Below are positions 7,524 through 15,498 of a DNA stretch of 20,691 nt, piece after piece. This DNA comes from Porticoccus sp047635255. Its GTDB lineage: Bacteria > Pseudomonadota > Gammaproteobacteria > Pseudomonadales > Porticoccaceae. A model generated the notes under the pieces. The model was not told the origin of the DNA, searched no databases, and worked only from the letters and a program-made list of their open reading frames with translations. Made by a program: the position numbers and the translations under genes. Location of the stretch: contig JBLIIR010000016.1 in NCBI GenBank assembly GCA_047635255.1, positions 1 through 20,691 on the forward strand, in the 5' to 3' direction. Within the stretch, counting starts at the first letter, position 1. The number at the start of each line of letters is the position of its first letter.

Positions 7524-7553
7524 TTCTGATCTCAGCTTTGGTCATATGATTTT

Positions 7554-8261
7554 TTAGAAAGGTTTTTGAGCATAGATCATGTAGTTAACATCAATATCAT
7601 TCTCGTTTAAACGATAGGCCTTGCTAAAGGGGTTGTAAGTTAAGCCTGTTATCGATTTTTGTTCTAAGTTGCTGTCTCTAAGCCAGCTGCTTATTTCAGA
7701 TGGGCGAATAAATTTACTGTAATCATGGGTTCCTTTTGCCAGAATATTTAATAAGTATTCAGCACCTATGACAGCAAAAAAATATGATTTTATATTTCGA
7801 TTTATAGTTGAAAAGTACAGGTGACCGCCCGGCTTCACTAAGTTGGAACAAGCTCTAATTACCGAACTGGGATCAGGTACATGCTCCAGCATTTCAAGAC
7901 AGGTAACAATATCAAACTGCTCAGACTGAGTGACAGAAAACTCTTCTGCAGTGCATTGCTGATAGTCAACTGAAATACCAGTTTCTAGGCTATGAAGCTT
8001 GGCGACGGCAAGAGGTGCTTTTCCCATGTCTATCCCAGTAACTATAGCACCTCTTTGAGCCATGGATTCGGTGAATATGCCGCCCCCGCAACCCACATCT
8101 AGCAACTTCATTTCGGATACAGGAGAATGCCTGTCAATCCAATTAGCACGTAATGGGTTAATTTCATGCAGGGGTTTGAATTTACTTTCCTTGTCCCACC
8201 AGCGACTTGCCAGTACTTCGAATTTTTCAATTTCGCTATGATCGATATTAAGTTCCGGCAT
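7554..8261 (-). CDS. ubiG: Ubiquinone biosynthesis O-methyltransferase UbiG
   Basis: UbiG carries out both O-methylations of ubiquinone synthesis, using S-adenosylmethionine. The 235-residue sequence starts with the family signature IEKFEVLASRWWD and LHEINPLRANWI. It has the SAM motif I LLDVGCGGG (residues 53-61), the acidic residue Asp78 in GIDMG that contacts the ribose, CLEMLEHVPDP (motif II region) and PGGHLYFSTINR. LAKGTHDYSKFIRPSEI and the end YMIYAQKPF are characteristic of UbiG rather than other class I methyltransferases. ATG 8261 has GGAA eight bases upstream. It is the first gene of a ubiG-mupP-yciK unit transcribed away from gyrA. Confidence 0.95.
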   Translation of the reverse strand: MPELNIDHSEIEKFEVLASRWWDKESKFKPLHEINPLRANWIDRHSPVSEMKLLDVGCGGGIFTESMAQRGAIVTGIDMGKAPLAVAKLHSLETGISVDYQQCTAEEFSVTQSEQFDIVTCLEMLEHVPDPSSVIRACSNLVKPGGHLYFSTINRNIKSYFFAVIGAEYLLNILAKGTHDYSKFIRPSEISSWLRDSNLEQKSITGLTYNPFSKAYRLNENDIDVNYMIYAQKPF

Positions 8262-8294
8262 TAATGAAATTCCGTATTCGTTTAGGTAAAAAGT

Positions 8295-8315
8295 GTTGAT
8301 TGTTGATTGTTGATT
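8295..8315. repeat. Three tandem copies of the 7-mer GTTGATT
   Basis: GTTGATT occurs three times without interruption in the ubiG/gyrA divergent region. It falls at the predicted 5' end of the ubiG message. A 7-base unit in noncoding DNA may vary in copy number by slippage. Confidence 0.9.
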
Positions 8316-8318
8316 GCT

Positions 8319-8324
8319 AGTATA
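8319..8324 (-). promoter_or_regulatory. Candidate -10 element for the ubiG operon
   Basis: On the minus strand TATACT lies about 57 bases before the ubiG start. The best -35 at normal spacing is poor (TTTAAC-like around 8342-8347). If used, the transcript would start inside the GTTGATT repeat. Based only on motif and position. Confidence 0.35.
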
Positions 8325-8338
8325 CCCCTGTAGAATGG

Positions 8339-8354
8339 ATCGTTAAACAACGAT
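8339..8354. promoter_or_regulatory. Dyad ATCGTT-AAAC-AACGAT upstream of gyrA
   Basis: This is a perfect 6-bp inverted repeat with a 4-base centre, 94 bases before the gyrA start and upstream of its predicted promoter. It overlaps the weak -35 region of the opposing ubiG promoter. It could be an operator for a dimeric regulator or a small hairpin. The repeat is directly visible; the function is inferred. Confidence 0.4.
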
Positions 8355-8364
8355 ATGCAGGCAC

Positions 8365-8379
8365 AAAGATCAAATCTTT
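8365..8379. promoter_or_regulatory. Dyad AAAGAT-CAA-ATCTTT overlapping the gyrA -35 region
   Basis: This is a perfect 6-bp inverted repeat with a 3-base centre, ending 5 bases before the extended -10 of gyrA. A protein bound here would cover the -35 position, which itself lacks a TTGACA-like hexamer. That arrangement fits either a repressor site or an activator-dependent promoter. Confidence 0.4.
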
Positions 8380-8381
8380 TA

Positions 8382-8390
8382 TGTTACAAT
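8382..8390 (+). promoter_or_regulatory. Extended -10 promoter element of gyrA (TGTTACAAT)
   Basis: TG at 8382-8383, one base, then TACAAT forms a textbook extended -10 box 58 bases before the gyrA ATG. No recognisable -35 is present 16-18 bases upstream, as often seen with extended -10 promoters. Confidence 0.5.
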
Positions 8391-8432
8391 ATTAAGTCTA
8401 TCTTTGTAGTTTTATCATCGATAATCAGATAA

Positions 8433-8444
8433 GGAATATATTCC
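8433..8444 (+). promoter_or_regulatory. 12-bp palindrome GGAATATATTCC containing the gyrA ribosome site
   Basis: The perfect palindrome begins with the Shine-Dalgarno GGA of gyrA and ends 3 bases before the ATG. As RNA it could form a GGAA/UUCC four-pair stem that hides the ribosome site, although such a stem would be weak. As DNA it could be an operator. Confidence 0.4.
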
Positions 8445-8447
8445 ATT

Positions 8448-11003
8448 ATGAGCGAATCAGTCCAAGAAATTCTGTCTGTAAATATTGTAGATGAATTGCA
8501 AAAATCCTATCTTGATTACGCTATGAGCGTTATTGTCGGAAGGGCTCTTCCGGACGCAAGAGACGGCCTAAAGCCAGTTCATCGACGTGTTTTATTCGCT
8601 ATGAGCGTCCTTAAAAACGAGTGGAACAAGCCATACAAGAAGTCAGCTAGAGTTGTTGGGGACGTCATAGGTAAATACCACCCGCATGGTGATTCTGCAG
8701 TTTATGACACCATTGTGCGTATGGCTCAAGATTTTTCACTTAGATATATGCTGGTGGATGGTCAGGGGAATTTTGGTTCCGTTGATGGTGACTCTGCAGC
8801 TGCTATGCGCTATACCGAAATTAGAATGGCTAAAATCGCTCACTCGCTGCTGGCAGATCTAGATCAAGAAACGGTTGATTACGTAGAGAATTACGATGGA
8901 AATGAATTAATTCCTATTGTGCTGCCCACCCGTGTACCTAATCTGCTGGTGAACGGCTCTTCTGGTATTGCCGTAGGTATGGCAACAAACATACCTCCGC
9001 ACAATCTAAAGGAAATTATTAGCGGTTGTTTGGCATTTATTGATAATTCTGAAATATCAATAGATGAGCTTATGGAGCACATACCGGGACCTGATTTTCC
9101 GACAGCTGCAATTATTAATGGTAAGGCGGGAATAGTAGAGGCTTACCGTACAGGACGAGGACGTATTTCTATTCGGGCTAGAGCGACTGTTGAGGTAAAT
9201 GAAAAGACAGGCCGTGAAACCATAGTTATTACTGAGCTCCCGTATCAATTAAACAAGGCTCGTCTCATAGAGCGAATAGCTGAGCTGGTTAAAGAAAAGA
9301 AAATTGAGGGCATATCAGAACTTCGTGACGAGTCTGATAAAGATGGCTTAAGGGTTGTTATTGAAACTAAGCGTGGAGAAGTGGGCGAGGTGGTTTTAAA
9401 TAACCTTTACTCTCAAACGCAGCTGCAAAATGGATTCAGTTTTAACGTCGTAGCCTTAGTGGACGGCCAACCAAAGACCCTTAATTTAAAAGAAATGATC
9501 GAGGTGTTTGTTCGTCATCGCCGTGAGGTGGTGACGCGTCGTACAGTTTACCTGCTTCGTAAGGCCCGTGCGCGAGTCCACATTTTAGAAGGGCTGGCTG
9601 TTGCAATAGCTAATATTGACCTGATTATTGAGTTAATTAAGTCCTCCTCTACGCCAGTTATGGCTAGAGAGCGTCTAATTTCAACAGGTTGGAATGCTGC
9701 TGTTGCTGCTAAAATTATGGAAAAAGCAGGTGCAGTCAGTCAACCAGAAAATCTAGATGAGAATTGCGGTATGCGCGATGACCAATATTATCTTTCGCCC
9801 ACCCAGGCTCAAGCGATTCTAGAGTTAAGATTACACCGACTTACCGGCATGGAACATGACAAGTTACTTGCTGAGTATGACGAAAAACTAGATGAGATTG
9901 TTGAGTACTTGAAAATTCTCGGAGACTCGACAGTTTTGATGCAGCTTATACGAGAAGAATTACAAGCTGTTAGTGAAGAGTTTGGAGATGATAGGCGTAC
10001 CGAGATAGTAGAGTCTCAGCATGATCTGACAGTAGAAGATTTAATTACTGAAGAAGATAGGGTGGTTACAATATCTCATGGCGGCTACGCTAAAACTCAA
10101 CCATTGAGTGATTACCAGTCTCAACATCGGGGAGGCACAGGCAAGTCCGCAACTGCTGTAAAAGATGATGATTTTGTTGAACATCTTTTAGTTGTGAGTA
10201 CGCATAGCACTATTTTGTGTTTCACAAATCTCGGCAAAGTTTATTGGTTAAAGGTTTATCAGATCCCTGTGGCGGGAAGAAATGCACGAGGAAGACCCAT
10301 GGTAAACCTTTTACCCTTAAGTGAAAACGAGCGCATAAGTAGTATTTTGCCGGTTTCAGAGTACGATAAAAATAAATTTATAATTATGGCTACTGCAAAT
10401 GGAACGGTTAAGAAGACTGCGCTAACTCAATATTCTCGGCCTAGATCTGTTGGTCTAAGGGCGGTTGACTTGGTTGACGGAGACTGCCTTGTTGGCAGCG
10501 CTATCACCGATGGTAATTCTGATGTGATGCTTTTTAGTAGTGAAGGCAAGGCTGTTAGATTTTCAGAGTCGGATGTGAGATCTGTTGGCCGAGTATCGAA
10601 GGGAGTTCGTGGAATGCGTCTGCCGTCTGAGCACAAAGTATTATCTATGATTATCCCTCAAGAAAATGGTTACGCCCTAACTGTCTCAGATAATGGATAT
10701 GGCAAGCGAACCAAGCTCGGTGAGTTTCCTACCAAAGGGCGTGGCGGCAAAGGAATGATTGCCATGCAGGCGAGCAAGAGAAATGGTCCATTAGTAGGAG
10801 TAGTGCAATTATTTGATCGAGATGAAGTTATGCTAATTTCCGATCAAGGGACTATGGTGCGAACAAGATGTGATGAGATTTCAGTATTGGGGCGCAACAC
10901 CCAGGGTGTTAGAGTTATCCGCCTTAAAGATGAGGAGATAATGGTTGGCTTGGCTCGAATAGAAGAGCAGGATTATGTGGAAAAATTTGAGTCAGAAGAA
11001 TAA
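8448..11003 (+). CDS. gyrA: DNA gyrase subunit A
   Basis: GyrA is the breakage-reunion subunit of DNA gyrase (A2B2), which introduces negative supercoils using ATP hydrolysed by GyrB. The 851-residue protein has the expected parts. The winged helix and tower are present, with catalytic Tyr122 in AMRYTEIRM at exactly the E. coli position. The quinolone-determining region HPHGDSAVYD has Ser83 and Asp87. The C-terminal beta-pinwheel has a GyrA box QHRGGTG at residue 559, the feature that separates gyrase from topoisomerase IV ParC. A second RGGKG motif occurs in KGRGGKGMIAM. The C-terminus is short and acidic (EKFESEE), so it is slightly shorter than the 875-residue E. coli protein. The start ATG is preceded by AAGGA 12 bases upstream, inside a 12-bp palindrome (8433-8444). 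It is divergent from ubiG and followed after 49 bases by pheA. Confidence 0.98.
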   Translation: MSESVQEILSVNIVDELQKSYLDYAMSVIVGRALPDARDGLKPVHRRVLFAMSVLKNEWNKPYKKSARVVGDVIGKYHPHGDSAVYDTIVRMAQDFSLRYMLVDGQGNFGSVDGDSAAAMRYTEIRMAKIAHSLLADLDQETVDYVENYDGNELIPIVLPTRVPNLLVNGSSGIAVGMATNIPPHNLKEIISGCLAFIDNSEISIDELMEHIPGPDFPTAAIINGKAGIVEAYRTGRGRISIRARATVEVNEKTGRETIVITELPYQLNKARLIERIAELVKEKKIEGISELRDESDKDGLRVVIETKRGEVGEVVLNNLYSQTQLQNGFSFNVVALVDGQPKTLNLKEMIEVFVRHRREVVTRRTVYLLRKARARVHILEGLAVAIANIDLIIELIKSSSTPVMARERLISTGWNAAVAAKIMEKAGAVSQPENLDENCGMRDDQYYLSPTQAQAILELRLHRLTGMEHDKLLAEYDEKLDEIVEYLKILGDSTVLMQLIREELQAVSEEFGDDRRTEIVESQHDLTVEDLITEEDRVVTISHGGYAKTQPLSDYQSQHRGGTGKSATAVKDDDFVEHLLVVSTHSTILCFTNLGKVYWLKVYQIPVAGRNARGRPMVNLLPLSENERISSILPVSEYDKNKFIIMATANGTVKKTALTQYSRPRSVGLRAVDLVDGDCLVGSAITDGNSDVMLFSSEGKAVRFSESDVRSVGRVSKGVRGMRLPSEHKVLSMIIPQENGYALTVSDNGYGKRTKLGEFPTKGRGGKGMIAMQASKRNGPLVGVVQLFDRDEVMLISDQGTMVRTRCDEISVLGRNTQGVRVIRLKDEEIMVGLARIEEQDYVEKFESEE

Positions 11004-11006
11004 AAA

Positions 11007-11028
11007 AAGAGCACTGAAAGAGCACTGA
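11007..11028. repeat. Tandem duplication of AAGAGCACTGA between gyrA and pheA
   Basis: Two exact copies of an 11-base unit (11007-11017 and 11018-11028) lie in the 49-base gyrA-pheA gap. In Pseudomonas and relatives serC occupies this position. No terminator-like hairpin is visible in the gap, so read-through from gyrA into pheA is plausible. Confidence 0.9.
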
Positions 11029-11052
11029 TAGTTATGCATAAAGGTAGCAGAT

Positions 11053-12138
11053 ATGTCAGATGAAAAGAAGCTCGCTCAACTGCGAAAATCTATAGATACT
11101 ATAGATTCTCAGCTATTAGAATTAATTAATCAGCGTGCAGGTTGTGCGAAAAAAGTTGCAAAGGTAAAGGAAATTTCTGGCGACATTGTTTATTTTAGAC
11201 CTGAGCGTGAAGCCAATGTGCTGCGCAATGTGATGGAAAAAAATAATGGTCCGTTAGGGGACGAGGAAGTCGCAAGATTATTCCGTGAAATTATGTCAGC
11301 CTGCTTGGCTTTAGAGCAGCCTATAAAGGTAGCCTTTTTGGGCCCTGAGGGCACCTTTACCCAGCAAGCAGCAATTAAGCATTTTGGGAATTCTGCAGTG
11401 ACTGTTTCGATGAATGCGATAGATGAGGTTTTTCGAGAAGTAGACGCCGAAGCAGTCAACTACGGAGTTGTCCCTGTAGAAAACTCTACTGAAGGAGTCA
11501 TTAATCATACTTTGGATGCTTTTTTGGCGTCCTCCTTAAAAATTTGCGGTGAGGTTGAACTTCGCATTCACCACAACTTGCTGGTTGGTCAGAGCACACA
11601 TAAAGATAAAATCACCCGAGTGTACTCTCATTCGCAATCATTAGCCCAGTGCCGCCAATGGCTTGATGCTCACTACCCTAAGGCGGAAAGGATTGCCGTG
11701 AGCAGTAATGCTGAAGCGGCAAAGCGAATTAAAGGTGAATGGAACTCAGCCGCAATTGCTGGCGATATGGCAGCCGATCTCTATGACTTGGAGAAGCTCT
11801 CAGAAAAAATTGAAGATAGGCCGGATAACTCAACTCGTTTTTTGATTATTGGAAGAGAGGCAATTTTACAGAGTGGAGAAGATAAGACATCTATTATTAT
11901 TGCGGCTAAAAATGAACCCGGCGCCTTGTACAACTTGTTGGCTCCTTTTTATAGAGAAGGGGTCGATCTGACGCGCGTTGAAACTCGTCCTTCTCGAGAA
12001 GGTAAGTGGACTTATGTTTTTTTTGTTGACTTTAGGGGCCACAAGGATGACCCCGTCATAATAAAAGTTCTTGCTGAAGTAAGCCAAATTGTAATGGATT
12101 TACGTGTTCTTGGCTCTTACCCGAAAGCAGTTTTATAG
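11053..12138 (+). CDS. pheA: Bifunctional chorismate mutase/prephenate dehydratase (P-protein)
   Basis: The enzyme turns chorismate into prephenate and then phenylpyruvate, the committed route to phenylalanine. The 361 residues hold three domains. An AroQ chorismate mutase (about 1-88) has LRKSIDTIDSQLLELINQRA and FRPEREANVLR. The prephenate dehydratase (about 92-268) has FLGPEGTFTQQAA, PVENSTEG and the catalytic Thr261-Arg262-Phe263 in NSTRF. A C-terminal ACT domain has GALYNLLAPF (from 290) and ETRPSR (310-315), the sites that bind phenylalanine for feedback inhibition; the usual ESRP reads ETRP here. ATG 11053 has AAGG about 8 bases upstream. No leader peptide or attenuator was seen in the short gap after gyrA. 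hisC follows 24 bases downstream. Confidence 0.97.
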   Translation: MSDEKKLAQLRKSIDTIDSQLLELINQRAGCAKKVAKVKEISGDIVYFRPEREANVLRNVMEKNNGPLGDEEVARLFREIMSACLALEQPIKVAFLGPEGTFTQQAAIKHFGNSAVTVSMNAIDEVFREVDAEAVNYGVVPVENSTEGVINHTLDAFLASSLKICGEVELRIHHNLLVGQSTHKDKITRVYSHSQSLAQCRQWLDAHYPKAERIAVSSNAEAAKRIKGEWNSAAIAGDMAADLYDLEKLSEKIEDRPDNSTRFLIIGREAILQSGEDKTSIIIAAKNEPGALYNLLAPFYREGVDLTRVETRPSREGKWTYVFFVDFRGHKDDPVIIKVLAEVSQIVMDLRVLGSYPKAVL

Positions 12139-12162
12139 CAGACATTGACATTTGGTAAGATT

Positions 12163-13275
12163 ATGACCATGGACTTTAAAAGCTTGGCACTGCCGGGCAT
12201 ACAGAATTTAATGCCATATCAAGGTGGAAAGACAGTTGAAGAGGTGGAGCGAGAGCTTGGTGTTTTCGATGTGGTCAAGCTTTGCAGTAACGAGAACCCC
12301 TCAGACGCCAGCCTTGTTGCTAAATCAGCCATCATTAATGTTTTGGATGATATTGCTCGCTACCCTGATAGTAACGGCTACCACCTGAAGCAGAAACTGG
12401 CAGAGAAACTATCGGTGAATCCTAACCAGCTAACTCTTGGGAATGGGTCAAATGATCTGCTTGAGCTGGTTGCAAAATCTTTTCTAGGGTCAAATCATAG
12501 TGCTGTTTTTTCCCAGCATGCTTTTTTAGTCTACAAACTTGCAGTTGCCGCTCAAAATGCCAAATCAATTATTGTGCCAGCTAAAAGCTGGGGGCACGAC
12601 TTGCAGGCTATGTCTGAGGCCATTGAGGGCGATACTCGTTTAATTTTTATAGCAAATCCTAACAACCCAACAGGAACTTATGTTGGGCTAGCGGAAATTA
12701 AAAATTTTATGGAGAGTATTCCTGAAAATGTGCTGGTCGTTGCTGATGAGGCATATTTTGAGTATGTGGATGCTCCAGGGTATGAAACAGTATTGGAGCT
12801 AATCAATGAGCATCCTAATTTGCTGGTTACACGTACTTTTTCTAAGGCTTACGGGTTGGCTTCTTTGCGCATTGGCTACTCTGTTTCGCATTCAAGTATC
12901 GCAGAGATTTTAAATCGTGTACGACAACCGTTTAATGTAAATGGCTTGGCTTTGGTGGCAGCAACAGCAATACTTGATGATCATGAATACCTACAAAAAA
13001 GTATTGAAATGAATCGTAATGGATACCAGCAGTTGGTCGCCGGAATTAACGAATTGAGCCTTAAATTCATACCCTCTGTTGGTAATTTTATTGCGATAGA
13101 AACCCCAGGAAATACCCATATTTTGCATAAAAGACTACTTGAAATGGGTGTTATTACTCGTATTATAGATGTGTATGAAATGCCAGATCACCTTCGTGTA
13201 TCAATTGGAACACATGAAGAAAATAAACGTTTTCTTAGCAGTCTAAAAGACTTGCTTGGCTCCAAAGGGGTGTGA
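12163..13275 (+). CDS. hisC: Histidinol-phosphate/aromatic aminotransferase HisC
   Basis: HisC is a fold-type I PLP aminotransferase that converts imidazole acetol phosphate to histidinol phosphate; many members also transaminate prephenate or aromatic keto acids. The protein (370 residues from this start) shows the phosphate/PLP contacts LGNGSNDLLEL, NPNNPTGTY, VVADEAYFEYV and the PLP-binding lysine (Lys228) in RTFSKAYGLASLRIGY. Its place between pheA and tyrA-aroA matches the HisC2 paralogue of Pseudomonas, which suggests a main role in aromatic amino-acid synthesis; this is inference. ATG 12163 is chosen because the frame's upstream TTG (12145) adds six unconserved residues; another ATG lies at 12169. 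The spacing to tyrA-aroA is only 3 bases, so the genes should be co-transcribed. Confidence 0.93.
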   Translation: MTMDFKSLALPGIQNLMPYQGGKTVEEVERELGVFDVVKLCSNENPSDASLVAKSAIINVLDDIARYPDSNGYHLKQKLAEKLSVNPNQLTLGNGSNDLLELVAKSFLGSNHSAVFSQHAFLVYKLAVAAQNAKSIIVPAKSWGHDLQAMSEAIEGDTRLIFIANPNNPTGTYVGLAEIKNFMESIPENVLVVADEAYFEYVDAPGYETVLELINEHPNLLVTRTFSKAYGLASLRIGYSVSHSSIAEILNRVRQPFNVNGLALVAATAILDDHEYLQKSIEMNRNGYQQLVAGINELSLKFIPSVGNFIAIETPGNTHILHKRLLEMGVITRIIDVYEMPDHLRVSIGTHEENKRFLSSLKDLLGSKGV

Positions 13276-13278
13276 TCT

Positions 13279-15498
13279 ATGGCAAAAAAAATAAAGCGCT
13301 TACTTGTGATTGGGTTAGGGCTGATTGGTGGTAGTTTGGCAAAAGCTGCCAAAGATCGCAATCTTTACGATCAAGTCATAGGAAGCTCTCGCGATTACAC
13401 AACGTTAGACGAGGCAATAAAAACAGGCATTATAGATAAGGCGGTAGAGAATATTGAGGATATCGCTACAGAGATGGGAAATGGAGATCTCGTTGTTATT
13501 GCTGTCCCAACACTTGCAGTCCCAGCTGTTATCTCTCAGCTTCAGCCGTTACTGAGTGAGATGGTAACAATTACAGATGTGGCAAGCGTAAAAGGCAGTG
13601 TAGTCGAAGCTGTTAATGAAGTTTATCGTTGTAGTCCTTCGCAATTTGTTCCCGGTCATCCTATTGCTGGCTCAGAGAAAAGCGGTATTGGCGCAGTTGA
13701 TGCATTCTTATTCGAAAATCATCAAGTAATTTTAACTCCGTCTTCTGGCACTGGTTGTGACCATATTGATAGGGTCAAGAAATTATGGATTGGGGTGGGC
13801 GCATCAGTCAGTGAGATGGAAGTAGCAGATCATGACGAAATTTTAGCGGCCACTAGTCATTTGCCTCATATATTGGCGTATGCCTTGGTGGACATGTTAT
13901 CAAGTATGAGAAAAAACCAAGAAGTTTTTCGTTATGCTGCTGGAGGCTTTGGTGACTTTACTCGAATAGCTGCCAGCGACCCTGTTATGTGGCATGACAT
14001 AGTAATGGCAAACAAAAAAGCAATTACTTCTGCCCTAAGCGACTTAACGAAACATGTTGATTTCATCAAGCAAGCTATATCTCTTGGAGATAGCGAATAT
14101 TTATTGGATGTTTTTTCGCACGCGCGAGAAACAAGAAACCATTTCGATCAAATGCGAGAAAACAAGACTTATTTGAAATCTATAGCTCAGACTGTTGATT
14201 ACAGAGTGTCCCCAGGTGGTTGCATTAAAGGCAAGGTTGTGGTGCCTGGAGATAAGTCAATTTCTCACCGTGCTATTATTTTGGGGTCCATTGCTAACGG
14301 TGTTACCAGCATATCAGGCTTTTTGGAGGGAGAGGACAGCTTAGCCACACTGCAAGCATTTCGAGATATGGGTGTTGTGATCAAGAGACCCGCCAAAGGA
14401 TGTGTTGAGATACACGGGGTTGGATTAAACGGACTACAGGCGCCCTCTGGGCCCTTATATTTAGGTAATTCTGGCACATCTATGAGATTACTTTCTGGAT
14501 TGCTGGCTGCTCAGTCGTTTGATGTGGTCTTAACAGGCGACGAGTCTTTGTCAAAGCGACCGATGGAGCGCGTAGTAAGCCCTTTGAGAAAAATGGGTGC
14601 AGTGATTGCAATGAATAAAAATGGGTTGCCACCTTTGAAAATTAAGGGTGGGGTCAATCTTCAAGCTATAGATTATAAGTTACCAATGGCAAGCGCTCAG
14701 GTTAAATCATGCATTTTATTGGCAGGATTATATGCGGAGGGCCAGACTTCCACGATAGAGTCAGTTGCTACACGTGACCACACAGAGCGAATGTTGACAG
14801 GCTTTGGCTATCATGTTGATAGAAAAGGGCTTTCTGCAAGTCTGAGTGGCAAAGGGGAATTAAAGTCTACTACAATCAATGTACCTGCAGATATTTCATC
14901 GGCAGCTTTTTATATGGTAGCCGCCTCTATTGCTCCAGGCTCAGATGTTATCTTGCCTCATGTTGGAGTAAATCCAACGAGAATTGGCGTAATAAATATT
15001 TTGCAAATGATGGGGGCTGATATAAGGCTCTCCAATAAAAAAGAAGTGAGTGGTGAGCCTGTCGCTGATATTCAGGTACGCTATGCTCCACTTCACGGAA
15101 TTGAAATTCCGGTAGATCAGGTTGCTTTAGCTATTGATGAGTTTCCGGTACTATTTGTGGCAGCAGCTTGCGCAACCGGAAGGACTGTTCTCAGAGGCGC
15201 TTTAGAATTGCGAGTCAAAGAAAGCGATAGAATTCAGTCTATGGCAGATGGTTTGACTACATTAGGAATAGAGGTAACAACCACACCAGATGGTATTGAA
15301 ATCGAAGGTGGCTCAATTTTAGGTGGAGAGATAGACAGCAAAGACGATCACCGTATCGCGATGGCATTTAGTATCGCAGCCTTAAGAGCAAAAGAAATTA
15401 TTCTAATACACAATTGCAGTAATGTTGCTACATCATTCCCTGGTTTTGTCGAGCAAGCGAACAAGTCTGGATTGAGTATCAATGAGGAAAAAAGATGA
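13279..15498 (+). CDS. tyrA-aroA: Fused prephenate dehydrogenase / 3-phosphoshikimate 1-carboxyvinyltransferase
   Basis: This 739-residue protein joins two enzymes. Residues about 1-290 are TyrA, with the NAD-binding loop VIGLGLIGGSLAKA (Gly12, Gly14, Gly17), GHPIAGSEKSG and ATSHLPHILAYAL holding the conserved His. It oxidises prephenate or arogenate on the tyrosine route. Residues about 310-739 are AroA (EPSP synthase), which joins PEP and shikimate-3-phosphate; it has PGDKSISHRA (Asp325, Lys326), GNSGTSMRLLSG, MASAQVKSCIL, ATRDHTERML, IDEFPVLFVAAA and VKESDRI. The fusion is known from Pseudomonas and other gammaproteobacteria. The TyrA half lacks a chorismate mutase, so it must use prephenate made elsewhere, for example by PheA. 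The ATG has AGGGG about 8 bases upstream, and the stop overlaps cmk by 4 bases (ATGA). Confidence 0.96.
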   Translation: MAKKIKRLLVIGLGLIGGSLAKAAKDRNLYDQVIGSSRDYTTLDEAIKTGIIDKAVENIEDIATEMGNGDLVVIAVPTLAVPAVISQLQPLLSEMVTITDVASVKGSVVEAVNEVYRCSPSQFVPGHPIAGSEKSGIGAVDAFLFENHQVILTPSSGTGCDHIDRVKKLWIGVGASVSEMEVADHDEILAATSHLPHILAYALVDMLSSMRKNQEVFRYAAGGFGDFTRIAASDPVMWHDIVMANKKAITSALSDLTKHVDFIKQAISLGDSEYLLDVFSHARETRNHFDQMRENKTYLKSIAQTVDYRVSPGGCIKGKVVVPGDKSISHRAIILGSIANGVTSISGFLEGEDSLATLQAFRDMGVVIKRPAKGCVEIHGVGLNGLQAPSGPLYLGNSGTSMRLLSGLLAAQSFDVVLTGDESLSKRPMERVVSPLRKMGAVIAMNKNGLPPLKIKGGVNLQAIDYKLPMASAQVKSCILLAGLYAEGQTSTIESVATRDHTERMLTGFGYHVDRKGLSASLSGKGELKSTTINVPADISSAAFYMVAASIAPGSDVILPHVGVNPTRIGVINILQMMGADIRLSNKKEVSGEPVADIQVRYAPLHGIEIPVDQVALAIDEFPVLFVAAACATGRTVLRGALELRVKESDRIQSMADGLTTLGIEVTTTPDGIEIEGGSILGGEIDSKDDHRIAMAFSIAALRAKEIILIHNCSNVATSFPGFVEQANKSGLSINEEKR

